From Aotearoamyces nothofagi (Eukaryota > Ascomycota > Leotiomycetes > Leotiales > Tympanidaceae), in contig JADDTR010000006.1 of assembly GCA_015345905.1 (NCBI GenBank), positions 808,513 to 872,512 of the forward strand: a stretch of 64,000 bases of DNA, written 5' to 3'. The notes below the pieces were generated by a model that was not told where the DNA came from, made no database searches, and saw only the letters and a program-made list of their open reading frames with translations. Positions within the stretch are counted from its first letter, which is position 1, and every line of letters starts with the position of its first letter. Of this stretch, positions 23,341 to 35,162 are shown in pieces. The position numbers and the translations under genes are program-made.

Positions 23341-24919
23341 GGCGACTATGTGATGCGTCTGTAGCTGTCCAGAGTCAGTCCGACACGTAATATATAAACC
23401 ATCTTCAGCAGCCCATTCTCGAACAATGGTCTTGCAGCGGTGCGGTGGCCCATCTGGCTCATCGAGCTCTAGCCAATCCTCGATTGTGGTGGCAGGCATT
23501 GTAAAAGAGTCGTGAGGTTAACGGATTGTCGGAATCAATATGACTGGTGGCAAATGCTTCGAAAGGCCGTATCGGTTCGTTGTAGTCAATTTTATGGGCT
23601 CGGGCCAGATTGCGAATCACCATGTGTAACTGGTACCCGCGAGATTGGATGCATCTTGCAGCATGCGCAGAGGCTCTGTAAAAATGGAGCATGGAAAATG
23701 GAAAATAGCAAATGGCAAATGGCATCGACTCAGCCGTTCGTCCACTCGTCCGGGTATATTTCGTAAAAGCCACAAGACCAGTTCTCGAATTGCTGAAGTC
23801 GTAGATGCGCACAAGACATATTTAGCCACTACTCACAAATTCTTGTCCTTCCAGATGCTTTGTTCCTTTCCCAGCCTTCGACAACAGCTACAGCTTCCTT
23901 TCCTTTCCGTTCCGTTCCTTTCCTTTCAGATCCGACTTCTTCTTCGGCTCTTCTGCTTCTGCTGCTGCTACTGCTTCTTCTTCTTCTTCTTCTTCTTCTT
24001 CTTCTTCTTCCCTCCGTAGACAACTACTCGTTCGCGATGACTGCAAAATGATCCAGCTAGAATTTAGAGAATGTACTGACTGAACGAGCACGCACGGGCG
24101 GTGGAAATCTCTTATACCGCATGCGTGCCTGTAGTGCCTTCCTTCAGAAGGCCGACTCAGCGCCACTCGTCTAAGGATTAGCGTTTGGTTCGATGCTTTT
24201 AGCAGTAAGGTACGCCCACGTCAAAAGGAAACGGAGCAGGCGCTGACCAATCACCACTGCCACTTATCCTTAGCAACCTTTCCACGCTTCCGTACCTGTG
24301 TGTAGCTTCAGGCTTAGCTTTCGAGGGAGCTGCTCGCTTTACCTTGTTACCTTTAGGCAGTGCTGTCGTTTCCCAACACTGCGCTTCATCCCTTTACAAG
24401 AAGCTCAGGGGCCATCTACGTCGACATGTCCGAGTCCCTGAGATGTGGAATGCACGACCAACGGCCCTCCGCGCCTATGTAGAGTGCCTGGTTACTATAT
24501 ATGGCATCATGCTCGAGTGCTCTCCTATTAACGCTAACGAGTGTCATGATCAGATGGTGTATCGGTAATACGCGCACCTCAGCCTCACGAGAGTCAAGCT
24601 TCTTTCGGAAGGCCGGAACCATATAACAGCACGTTTCAGGCCTATTAATAAGACATCAAAGTTGGATCTTCGTTTTGACATCTCCCACATCATGTTGTTT
24701 CTATGTACTGTATACATAACAACCCCCACTCCATTGTGAGCACATGCTTCATTAACGTTACCTCATGGGGACGGCCTTGTAAACTCCCCCACACAACCAT
24801 ATCTCAAGCTAGAAACCCTTAACTCCAGACATATATACTTCCAAAAGAAAACGCCAGGACGCCTAATTTTCGACTCTGCTTTATAATGCTCGGTAGCAAG
24901 ACAACTGTTTCTAAATGGA
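23341..24919. other. Intergenic region upstream of the zinc-knuckle gene
   Basis: About 1.6 kb. It holds the promoter and probable leader of the zinc-knuckle gene and the 3' flank of the two-TM gene. Low-complexity pyrimidine sequence lies at 23860-24015. Open frames here are products of the repeat and are not genes. Confidence 0.5.
23974..24010 (+). repeat. CTT microsatellite in a pyrimidine tract
   Basis: About twelve CTT units, preceded by CTG/CTA units and a CCTTT-rich stretch. The tract lies about 630 bases upstream of the zinc-knuckle start codon. On the minus strand it reads as GAA/AAG repeats. Confidence 0.9.
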
Positions 24920-26130
24920 TCAGGTCGAGGTCCATTCACCTCGCCCTCTTTCGGAAGGATGTGGCGCTAGTGGAACATCGGTCGTGGGGGCAATTGATCT
25001 CGGTGCAGCCCCAATAACATATTCCACACCATCCTCCGATATGTATGATGGAGGTCTACGAACTCCAGTAGGATTTGCTACAGCCTGCTCGTTCGTACTC
25101 TGAGATGCCGCCAACGCTTCGTTACGCTGCCAGAAGATCCGGTCTGGGTCCACTCTCTGAAACTGTGTTAGCTTTCATTACTATAGCCAAGAGATGGCAT
25201 GTACGTACCACACTCTCCCTCCATAAGCCATACGCTGGAGGAGGGAATTTCGTAGCCTCGCTTTCAATGCCGACGGCCTCTTCATCGCGTGCCAAAGCAA
25301 CTCGGATGGGGAGAGCCGGATTAGCATATCCTCCTGGGCCGACCGCTGTCATCATATCTAGACGTTCTTCGTCCGAATTTGGTGTCCGTACCGCCAGTAT
25401 ACAAAGAGTTATTAGTGAGTGGCAGAAAAATATTGTAGTAACAAGTATTATAAGAATTAAAAGCACATGAAACTCTTGAGATTCATCTCGATTTGTTAAG
25501 GCGAGAGCAAGATCTATGGGCAACTATTAGGGGTATAGAGTTAAAGCCTTGGTATTGTGACTTACATATGGTCAAGACAAGGAGTAGAATGACACCAGAA
25601 ACAATGCAGCTAATTGTTTTCGAGCGTGCTTTCTTACTCTTAATGCGTGGCAAACAGAACCGGCGTCCTTGCTGAGACTTTGATTTTTTATGTCTTCGTC
25701 TCCTCCCTCTCGATGCCAAATCGGCAAGATGTTGCTCCTCAGGATCTACTCCGACGAAGGGACGAGTACTGCTTCGCCAGACTGGCTGGGGCACTATCGT
25801 CGTAGGCTGTATGTCTCGTAAAGCACTGGCTGTAACTGGCCGTACACTGATCGGTGAATGGTTTGAGGAATCATGATGTGCCGATGGTGGTAGGTGCGAG
25901 TCTGGTGATCTGGTTGAGGGAATCCGTGTTCGTGTGAGATGCAGCCGGATCGAGGACGCGTCTGCCACACCCAGAGGCAACCGTGGTGTCTTTGGTCCCT
26001 CAGGACTCGATCTCCTTCTTCCGACCCTTGATCTGCCCGTAAGCAGATGTTGCAAACCACTTCGCATGTTATCAAGTCGTATAGACGTCGGTCCTGCAGC
26101 TCTCGACCCTTCCTGTTGTGGGAGCTGCAT
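24920..26130 (-). CDS. Conserved fungal protein of unknown function with two membrane helices
   Basis: Not a family I can name. Three exons, 26130-25566, 25513-25209 and 25156-24920, about 368 residues, with GT-AG introns that keep frame. The N-terminal half is polar and basic with many Ser, Pro and Arg (SSPEGPKTPRLPLG; GRRRRHKKSK), suggesting a cytosolic region. Two hydrophobic helices follow at about residues 172-200 (ISCIVSGVILLLVLTIYLAL) and 209-236 (VLLILIILVTTIFFCHSLIT). The tail contains PPPAYGLWRESVVRVDPDRI, which is rebuilt across the second intron, and PPSYISEDGVEYVI, a PPxY-like element. A small integral membrane protein with a possible WW-domain or ubiquitin-ligase contact is an inference only. 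Confidence 0.75.
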
Positions 26131-27421
26131 ATTGAGAAAGGACGTTCAATGAGTACCAGCCTTTATACTTTGTCAAATTCGAGGTATGGTACTCTATGCT
26201 ACTCCAGTCGCGGAAGACGAAATAAGTTCCTTATATGCCTAAGGAATATGTTGATGTGGTCAACAATACAAGGACCAGGCGAGCTTCAATATCGACAAGT
26301 ATATCCAATCGTTGCTGTGATGTTATCAGAACGGCCAGCCGTAGATCCTTCAAGCAAGTCAAATGAGCGAACGGATGGGCTTCAAGCTCGCCTGAAGAAT
26401 TGATCCGGTATAAGACGATACAAATCAAAAGGCAGTCCTCAAGAGCCTGTCCCAGAAGACCAAATAACACCAAAGATGAAGGGGAGCCAAGAGAGCGACA
26501 ACAGACGAAGAAGACGAAACGTCGCTAGGAACATGCCCTCAATGAGCCAAAAGAGTTGTCAACATCGAGAAAGAAAATGGCCTTGGCAGAAGTGACAAGA
26601 GTAAAGAATACACAGGCACGGGATTGTGCAAGGATGGGTCACAATTTACATGCCCACTAGTACAGTACCAGCAGAATCTGAGAACTGTAACAAGGTCTGT
26701 CCCAAAGGGACAGGATTATGGCACTTCCAACGTGTGAAGCTTGATTGTGAACAAACCAACAGGAGTCGGCTTTGGAAGTTTCCCAAGTTTCAGGAACGAG
26801 CAATCGCCAGGGGTCTGCATACCGAAGTATGACAATAGGGATAGAGCCAATTGAAGATGCTACACTGCGCCAATTATAGGTGGGCTAAGCTTAGTCATCC
26901 GTGCACTCTCGCATAGTTTGGGGAAGTTGGTGTCGCGTTGTTCGACTCCACACAAAGCAAGTTTCATCCTTGAGAAATTCTTGTCCATACAATACAGTAA
27001 AGAATCTTACACATTCTGACATTCGGCTGCAGATTTATTAAAGTAGCCTTTTAAACTACATTTACTTAGATAGTAAGTTATCTTTGTTGATCAACTCTTA
27101 TCAGATCAACAACTGAATTCATGTAGTCTCTTTCGCAACATGCATACCAGCACCGTCGCGTCCATATGATGAAGCTACGGCTTACTGGACATCCTTGCTA
27201 AATCGTGGCATTGCTAGTTGCCACGTTTGTGACGGAACATGGTAATGCATGAATGCCGTTGTAACGCGCACGCTGGATGCGCTCCTTTTCGGGTATAAGT
27301 CAGTCTTGGTGCCGGCCGCAATCATTGCCCCGTATATACTGCACTCCGCCCTGGATAATCTTTATCCTTGGAAGTCTCCCTGTCAGACCTGGCGAGGGAC
27401 CCCCAGTAATAATATCTTTGG
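26131..27421. other. Intergenic region, 1.3 kb
   Basis: Promoter of the two-TM gene and 3' flank of the U5-40K gene. Small frames at 26231-26473 and 26626-26832 are not recognisable. Nothing else supported. Confidence 0.45.
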
Positions 27422-28675
27422 TCACTTCAGCTCACCCAGAAGCAATGTTCGGTCGGAAGAAGCTGTGAGAACTACAAATTATTAGCATCAGATGCACCTA
27501 TAAGTTCAATTATCAATATCACTTACTGATCGGATCTGGTCCTGGAGAGAATTCGGCGCAATTGACAGTTCCTTTGTGGCCTGGTAACTTGTACAATAGT
27601 TTGCCTGTATCGTTCGACCAGACGACAGCAGTACCATCACCTGCTCCAGTCGCTATTTTCTTACCATCTGCATCCCAGCTGGCCCTTATTAGATTCTTTT
27701 CCATTCCTGCAGGAGCTCCATCAAATGTTCTAATGTGCCTATCCGTAGGCGCAAATGGTCTGATATCCCAAGTCCGTACCGTGGAATCCATCGAATTTGA
27801 GAGGAGACTTTGTGAATCCGGGGAAACCCTTAAGGATGAGATAGTGTCATTATGGCCTAGCAAGGAATAAACAACTGCTTTCTTTCGCATATCCCAGACT
27901 TTGATGTCGTTATCAATTCCTCCGGAATAAAGCTCGCCAGTGTCCGATAATGCTACCGCAGTAACTGGGAATTCGGTTTCTATAAAGTCCACCGCTGCTT
28001 TCGTTCTTGGATCCCAAATGCCAATATATCCGTCATCACTCCCACTGACCAGTATCTCTTCTCCTCTTTTGCTAACATCCATTGAATTGATAATTTCTTC
28101 ATGTCCAACATGCCTCCTTATCCGAAGGCCAGTTTCGAGATCCCAACTTGCCAAATGCATATCTGCCGATGCAGAGAACAGCACTCTCGAATCTCTTGAC
28201 CAGTGGAGATCTAAAATTGCACCTTTATGTCCGCTAAGCATCCCATAGTTTTCGCATGATCCATACGTTCTCCAGAGCACTAGTAACATTTAGTTGAGAC
28301 CACCTAGCCAAATCCAGATCGAAGACTTACTGATAGATCTATCCATCGAGCCCGACGCGATGTAATTGCCCTCAGGGTTGAATTTAGCGGTGAACACTTC
28401 TCCGGAGTGACCAGTAAGTTCCATAACAGGTGCTTGCAGGCCACTTGTTCGCGGTACCTGTTCAAGCATAAATCAGCTACCCTCCTCTTCAAACTCAACT
28501 CCACCAAAGGTAATGGGGAAACAAAAGGGAAGCCTACCGCTTGGATTAAAGCTCCATTGGCCGCTAATCCATTCACAACCGCAACGTCTGTCCCAGGTTG
28601 GCCCAGGTTTGGCCGCTTCACCACCATTTGGGATGACCCAAAGGCGTCTGAAGCTGGTCGCTTTTCCGCAGACAT
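27422..28675 (-). CDS. U5 snRNP 40-kDa WD40 protein (SNRNP40, Spf38/Cwf17 type)
   Basis: WD40-propeller component of the U5 snRNP and active spliceosome, contacting Prp8. Four exons: 28675-28538, 28457-28331, 28279-27527 and 27462-27422, about 352 residues. The N-terminal 46 residues are polar (MSAEKRPASDAF), then APVMELTGHSGEVFTAKFNP opens the first WD repeat. Later repeats show LLWRTYGSCENYGMLSGHKG, YIGIWDPRTKAAVDF, IKVWDMRKKAVVYSLLGHND and VRTWDIRPFAP. The short last exon completes the propeller with SSDRTLLLGELK, the family ending. IRPFAP followed by a loop and NLIRASWDADGKKIATGAGD is characteristic of this protein among WD40 families. Its start is 291 bases from that of BET3 on the other strand. 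Confidence 0.92.
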
Positions 28676-28966
28676 GTTGGCGAGATGGAGGATATTGTAC
28701 TCGGATTTTGAGGTGTTTTTGGGTCTAGGATCAAGTTGAAAAAGCTTAGAAAGTAAGAGTGGTTCGCGCAGAACACAAGGCCGCAATATTTTTGAATTTG
28801 GCGCTTAAGGGGCAGACAGCTTAGCGCCATCTTGCAGCCGCCAGCAATCGCGAGGACACGGCCTCGTTCTTTAACAGTAGGACAGCCATTATTGCAATGG
28901 TGATACGATCACAAATTTAAGCTCGCAAAATTACGGACCTTACATCTACAGAGATAGGCTCAAATA
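28676..28966. promoter_or_regulatory. Short divergent promoter, U5-40K gene and BET3
   Basis: A 291-base gap separates the two start codons, so both promoters share it. No specific operator was recognised. Confidence 0.6.
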
Positions 28967-29733
28967 ATGGCGTCCACCAAAGCTGCTCGAATCGGCGAAG
29001 AGTAAGGGAAACCCCCACGCCGTGAAAGATACAGGAAGGCTAACATGAAATCTAGAGTCTGGAAGTAAGTGCCATAATGTTTTTCCTAGCCATGAGCTCT
29101 CCAAGCCTTGCTATTGCAATCTTGCCGACTATTCTAATTCCAACTAAAGGGGTCGAGTGGATAAGGTCAATGCTGAGCTCGTCACCCTCACGTACGGTAC
29201 CATAGTAGCACAGCTATGCAGAGATTACGAAAGTGACTACGTGGAGGTCAACAAACAGTTAGATAAGATGGGCTATAACATCGGTCTCCGGCTCATCGAG
29301 GACTATTTAGCCAAGTCAAATACGATGCGTAGATGTTCCAACTTCAGAGAGACCGCCGAAATGATCTCCAAAGTATGGCATGAGGTCCTCAGGCATGTTG
29401 GATACTGCTAATCATTCACAGGTTGGATTTAAGATCTTCCTAAACATAACGCCCACGGTCACCAATTGGACAAGCGATAGTAAACAGTTCTCGTTAATAT
29501 TCGAGGAAAACCCACTCGCCGACTTTGTCGAACTCCCTGACGATGGAAGATCACAGGATGAGCTATGGTATTCAAACATATTCTGTGGCATCCTAAGAGG
29601 AGCGCTGGAAATGGTACAGATGCAGGTTGAAGCGCATTTCATCAGCGATGTCCTGAGAGGGAACGACTCAACGGAGATGAGGATCTCCTTAGTACGATAT
29701 ATTGATGACGAGATGCCAGCAGATGACGAATAA
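28967..29733 (+). CDS. BET3: BET3, TRAPP complex core subunit (TRAPPC3)
   Basis: Bet3 is the core subunit of TRAPP, the tethering complex and Rab (Ypt1) GEF for ER-Golgi vesicles; the family carries a palmitoylation Cys and an acyl-binding channel. Four exons: 28967-29001, 29056-29064 (nine bases), 29150-29372 and 29422-29733, about 192 residues, the normal length. The spliced start [20 protein letters not shown] matches the family only when the nine-base exon is included. [20 protein letters not shown] holds the conserved Cys. [31 protein letters not shown] and [20 protein letters not shown] follow, ending in an acidic tail. The longest uninterrupted frame alone would miss the N-terminus. 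Confidence 0.93.
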
Positions 29734-31283
29734 ATAAATAGGGACTTTAGCAGATGGAGTTCTTAGGCGCATTGTGGAACACATTATCTGGTACTCTTAA
29801 CATGGAGATTGCCCAAACTGTTTCTTTGCAAGGGTCGGGAGCACAATGTCTCATCGGGTTGATGTAACGACAGCACAGCCAGCCAGCCGTCAGGCCAAGG
29901 GATATTTCTACTAAGGGTAGGCCAACAATTGAATAGTAAGGCCAGTCAAATACGATTGCCTATATTACGCATATCAGTAGTGATTATAGCTATATAATCC
30001 AGCTTGCCTTCGAGTCCTCTGGTTGAGAGGTAGATACCCCAATAGAAAGCAACACACGAGATTATTCTATCACGTCCATACAATTAATTGGTCTTATAAT
30101 ACAATCCGATACAGTATGGTATGCTTATGGATATCAGATGTTCGTCGATGAGAGCGGTGCAGGGAAACGCAAATTTGTTGTGTCCATGTCGTCGTGTGAT
30201 AGATAACATGATGATACCGGATCTCAAGGCGGCACTCGCACCTTATTGTAGCACCTTTCCGCGCTTTCCACGAGCGCATAGATGCCATAGAATTTGAAAT
30301 GGGAAGTCACAACATAAGGCGGAATGTCATTGTGAGATCTAATATGGGCAGATAATATTCAACACTTCAAGTAATTCTAACCAAAAAAAATTATCGAGGA
30401 TTGTATTTAGCTCTACGAAATGGCCATGTACACATTATCAATGCGACATTAATTTCTTTCAAAAGCGGCATCCCACTTGTCCCTTTACGGCCCAGTAACC
30501 CTACGTACGCTGGTGCTGGCGACTTCTCACGAAGAGTTCAGAATCTTTCTTGCTCTTGCTTTACCTTAACTTCGCATCGTTGTCAATATATCATATGAGC
30601 TTGATATGAGCTTGAGCGCATTATTTGAAAATTATTTTTATCCACGCAATAAATCAGTCTCCCATCTTCGCGTCGCCCCAGAGAGTCGCCCCAGCCTGGG
30701 CATTTCTGACCCACCAGACGACCCTCAATCGTGCTGAGATATTCGTCCCGCTGCAGACTACCAGCACGGCCGGACAACCCAGATCGACCCAAACCCTCTT
30801 TCCATCTCCCCCGCGTCCTCCTGGTATCACCATAATCCTTGGACTTCGTCGAGTGTCATTTTGCGACGAAGATCGCAAAGTCTTCACTGAACGCTGTCAG
30901 GGCACATTGACACGTTTATCGCTGCTCATCCTGCCGGTGCCTTTCTGGCGATCTCGCTTCTGCTAATCACGCGCGAATCTTTCGCCGGGTTTCGAAAGGA
31001 GCTTAAGTGGTAACTGCTCACTCAACAGACCATCGATTTCTAGGAGTTCGCCCCATTGCTCTCGTAATCAGCACCTCTTGCAACAAATTCGAGAACTACG
31101 ATCTCAACGACGCCCGTCGACTGCTCGTGGAGTGACGAGTTCGACCGGCCGTTGCGACGTTCCTGGACATAAGCGCTCTCGCGTCACAACTCACGGACGT
31201 GGCTGGTAAAGTCATCGCGACGACTTGGTACTCCGGAATATACCATCAGACCTTGTAACCAGTCGCGAACTTCATTTGCAACC
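29734..31283. other. Intergenic region and probable long leader of the SomA-type gene
   Basis: About 1.55 kb between BET3 and the LisH gene. The part from about 30650 to 31280 is richer in C and has many short frames, as in long 5' leaders of fungal developmental regulators. No gene or RNA is supported. Confidence 0.5.
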
Positions 31284-33916
31284 ATGAATACTAACAATGG
31301 TGGTATGGCTGGCATGAATGCCATGGGCGGACCTGTTGGTGGCGGTATACCCACGATGAACAACGGGTTACCTGCTGCTGGCTCACGGACAGTACCAGTT
31401 AATGACAACCAACAACGATCGCAACTAAACACATACATATACGAGTATTTTCTCCGGAATGAAATGTACGAATGCGCCAGAGCCATCATCAACAGCGAGC
31501 AACCTATAAACGTCCTAAAGAATAGCCCAGGCCGACGTCGGGATCCCAATGGAAATCTGGTTGATAACGGCGTGAGCCCGGACGGTGCCGACGGTGACTC
31601 TAAGGGCGATATCGATTCGAAAAGGCCGGAGGACTTACCAGCTCCTAATCTACCTAAAGAGTGTCCCGAAAGTTGTTTCCTCTATGAATGGTGGTGCTTG
31701 TTTTGGGATATGTTCAATGCACAACGGGGCAAAGGAGACTCTCGCACTGTTCTCAATTATGCCGCGATAACAAATGTACGTTTCCCTTCCACCTTAGTTA
31801 ACAGACCCGATTTAACTTGCCCAAAAAGGCCCAATCACGGTTTAAACAAGAAAGTCAAAACCAGATGCTCCGTAATATGCGGCCAGATATGTACGGACAA
31901 ATTTATAATATGCGAAATCAACAGAATGGGATGGCTATGGGTCAGAATGAGATTGCTCGTAAAGCCATGTCGAACAACCGTACCGTGTATGTTTGCAAAT
32001 ACTTACTCGAGATAGATATTTTAACTAACCTATCTACAGTACCCCACAACACATGCAGATGCTTCAGCAGCAGCAACACCAGCACCAACAACAGCAGAAG
32101 CAGCAGCAGCAAATGCAACGAGACGGATCGGATATGGATGGTCGTCAACGGCCTCAATCCCCGGGATCGGCAGAAAACGCTCCATCACCGTCAAAGCGTC
32201 CCCGCCTCGAAGGAGCTCCCTTTAATGGACAACAAGGAATGATGCCAAATGGGAGAGGACAACAACAGGGATTACCAGGCCAGCAGGTGGGACCCGGCCC
32301 TTCTAATAATGTTAACCAAGCTACACAAATGCTTCTTACCAACGGGATCAATCCAAATAATCTAACAGCTCAGCAGTTTCAGGGCTTCCCCAATCAAGCT
32401 CAGGGGCAAGGCGGTCAGGCCAAATCTCTGCAAGCGTATACCAACAACCTGGTGCAACATCAACAAAACCAAATGCCTAACAAAGGCGTGCCGAATCCTG
32501 GTGGACCACAAACCCAAGGATCCCCGATGATGGCTCAAAATCAAGATGGGTCTATCGCGCAATATTACAATGCTGGTGAAATGGGCACCAATGGAATGCG
32601 AGCAGGTCCAGGCGGTCCACAAGGCAGTGGTAACCATGCTTTGCAAGACTATCAGATGCAGCTCATGCTACTCGAGCAGCAGAACAAGAAAAGGCTTATG
32701 ATGGCACGGCAGGAACAAGACAGTATGGTTATTCCTCGGGACGGCTCTGGTGGCCCAGGCGGTCCAGGTCCAAATGGTCAGCCATTCCAAGGTACTTCAC
32801 CACAAGGGCCTCGGTCGGGCACTTCTCCAAATTCAAACGATCAGATGAAGCGTGGAACTCCACAGATGAATGCTGCTGGTATTTCTTCACCCTTACCAGA
32901 AGGTCAATCGCGAGGATCGCCGAATGCGATGAACTTCATCCCAAATCAAATGGATCCTAACCTAGCACCTCACTTCTACAAACAGATGAATGGTATGGAG
33001 GGCAACATGGTTGCTGGCATGCCCAACATGCGGCCTCCAAGCTCGCACCCTCAAACTTTCTCCGGACAAATGAACCAGCAGATGATTAATATGGCACGGC
33101 AACAGCAGCAGCAGCAGCAGCAAGGTGGTGCAGGTCCAATACCTGGCTGGCAAAATGGTCCCAACGGTGCCCCTATGATGCAACAACCGTCACAAGGACC
33201 TGCACCACAGGCTATGGGAACTCCGCAACAACGTGCTATGCCACCACCCTCTGCACCAGCTGCTGGGGCCACCGGAAATGGCCGGACCCAGCCATCATCG
33301 CCACAACAAAATGCCGCACCGCCAACGCCATCACAGGGAAACAAGGCAAACCCTAAGAAGAAGGATGCCAAACCAAAGGTAAATTCTATTGCGTTAAAAT
33401 GGATTTCTTGTAGAAATGTTGACATTGATTTCAGCGGAATACAAAGAAGGCAACAACAACCACGACAACTGGAGCCACTCCATCTACTGAAGGGCCTGCT
33501 GAGCCCGCGACACCGACTCCTGCAACCCCTATTACGCCAGTTCATCCACAAAGCTTCAACAAGAATGGCCAGAACAATGGTGGGCAAATTGCGACTAACA
33601 GCCAGCCTGCTCCGGTAGTCAACGGGCCAGCAATTGCGCCTCCACCGTCAGATCCAAGTCAGAACGGGGCTTTCCTAGATGATAGCTCAATGGTATGTTT
33701 TGATTCTCCCAGATTTACAGCAACTAGCAGCGTGGCTAACAGCAGCAGTTTAACATGAACATGACCATGGATTTTGCGAATCCTGCCATGGGCAACGGGG
33801 ATGTTCTTCAGGACTTTGACTTTGATTCATTCTTACACCAAGATGGAGGTGATGCTGATGGTTTTGCCTTTGATGCAGCTACCTTCCTAGAAGGAGGTGA
33901 AGTCGGGGCGGAATGA
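31284..33916 (+). CDS. Flo8/SomA-type LisH transcriptional regulator
   Basis: Nuclear regulator of the Flo8/SomA family, which acts in the cAMP-PKA pathway and controls adhesion, development and conidiation in filamentous fungi. Five exons: 31284-31775, 31829-31986, 32040-33378, 33435-33692 and 33749-33916, about 804 residues. The LisH motif lies at about residues 40-75 (QLNTYIYEYFLRNEMYECAR). CPESCFLYEWWCLFWDMFNA and the next segment QAQSRFKQESQNQMLRNMRP are the conserved core. A glutamine-rich region starts in exon 3 and is followed by about 430 low-complexity residues rich in Gln, Gly, Pro and Asn, then KKKDAKPK, basic and possibly a nuclear signal. The acidic C-terminus DVLQDFDFDSFLHQD resembles an activation region. 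The last acceptor is a CAGCAG tandem, so one or two extra Gln are possible. Confidence 0.88.
32053..32115 (+). repeat. Glutamine-codon-rich tract
   Basis: CAG/CAA/CAC-rich stretch encoding Gln and His in the SomA-type protein; a second pure CAG run lies near 33102-33120. Both are in frame and typical of this family. Confidence 0.8.
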
Positions 33917-35162
33917 CCATGATAGCGGTTCTCGAATATCTACCACCCCTGGCGTTATCGAGCATATACTACCTGGCGTTCATCTGGTATACCATCCTAC
34001 ACGTCTTTTCATTGTCTATTGCGACTGGTTGATACGGCGGGAATCGTTTGACTAGAAAAAAAGGCTGTCGTTTGCGTCACATTTCACATATGTTTATTAA
34101 GGGTTTTGGGGGTTGGATCCACAGGTGCCGATCGAATTATGTTTTAATCTGCGAAACGAACAAAACTTAATGCCTGCTCTGTCCGTTGCTTCACGGCGCG
34201 TTCGGAATCTAGCTGGCAGGTGGGGTTGGAGTACGGCGGGTTTTTCCTCAACTTCTGTTTTGCGTAGTCGAAGGAATAGGGCGGGATAGTGTATTTGTTG
34301 ATAGCGAGATGTTGATCTTTAGTGGGATTGATTAAAGGGATTACAGATGAATATATGCATTAAATGCCATCCTTCAACTTGTCCTCCACCTTAATGAGAC
34401 ACTGATGGGCAGACCGGCAGATCTTAAAGTTGGTGCCAACAAAGTGATTGACGGCAGAATTAATGTCCAGACACAACTAAAAGTAGACAGCCGGACACTA
34501 TGTCAACAGCAGTGCTTTGGAGATGCTATTGCCGACTAAATTTTCTATCAGAAGAACACCTACGAAAATACTTCTACCTTACTCTTTGAAATCCTATCCT
34601 AATTCTCTACCGAAACACTATAGCAGAAGATCCAGAGATGGCAAAACACTTTAGCGGCGTCGAAACCTTAGCCATCTAAATGGCATCAGAACTGAAAACG
34701 TCAAAATCCAAGATGATAGAAGACCTCCAGGCAATAGCAAGATAAAGTTATCATTATGAATTATCAGATTATCAAGGTATCTATTTAAATATAAATATTG
34801 GTAATCTTCAAATTAATTCTATTGATTATCTCTGCCTCATAATTTTAGTAAACGACATTTTATAATTGATTAGTTATTACCTTAATAATAACCATCTCTA
34901 TACCGCCATTCATTTATTCACTCTACAAGTATTTCGGAATTAGCAATTATGATACATATAGGTTCCGAGAAGTAATAGAAGAATGAGCTGTAGTATCTTA
35001 GTTGAGACGAGTATAATAACGAGTCATGATCAGCAAATCTCCACCTCCAGTTGACTCGCGAGCATGCAGCCTTACAACCTTGTCACAGATTATCCGCATT
35101 CCTCAGCCTTGTGGGTACCCACTATTTCCCCAGTCATCGTTGATCCAACATCAGCAGCAACC
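33917..35162. other. Intergenic region with AT-rich block
   Basis: About 1.25 kb. The stretch from about 34440 to 35000 is rich in TA and contains many stops in every frame, unlike other gaps in this window. A decayed, RIP-mutated element is possible, but no repeat ends or protein remains were recognised. Confidence 0.4.

Noticed and set aside
23341-23499. Upstream extension of the zinc-knuckle protein starting MPATTIEDW
   Set aside because: Open frame, but the family start MSSLSRRACYKC lies downstream and the extension has no knuckle or domain; likely leader.
23617-24166. Frames with runs of Arg, Glu, Leu or Phe
   Set aside because: Produced by the CTT microsatellite and pyrimidine tract read in different frames.
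33051-33587. 178-codon antisense frame rich in Cys and Gly in the SomA-type gene
   Set aside because: Mirror of the Gln/Pro-rich coding repeat; not an independent gene.
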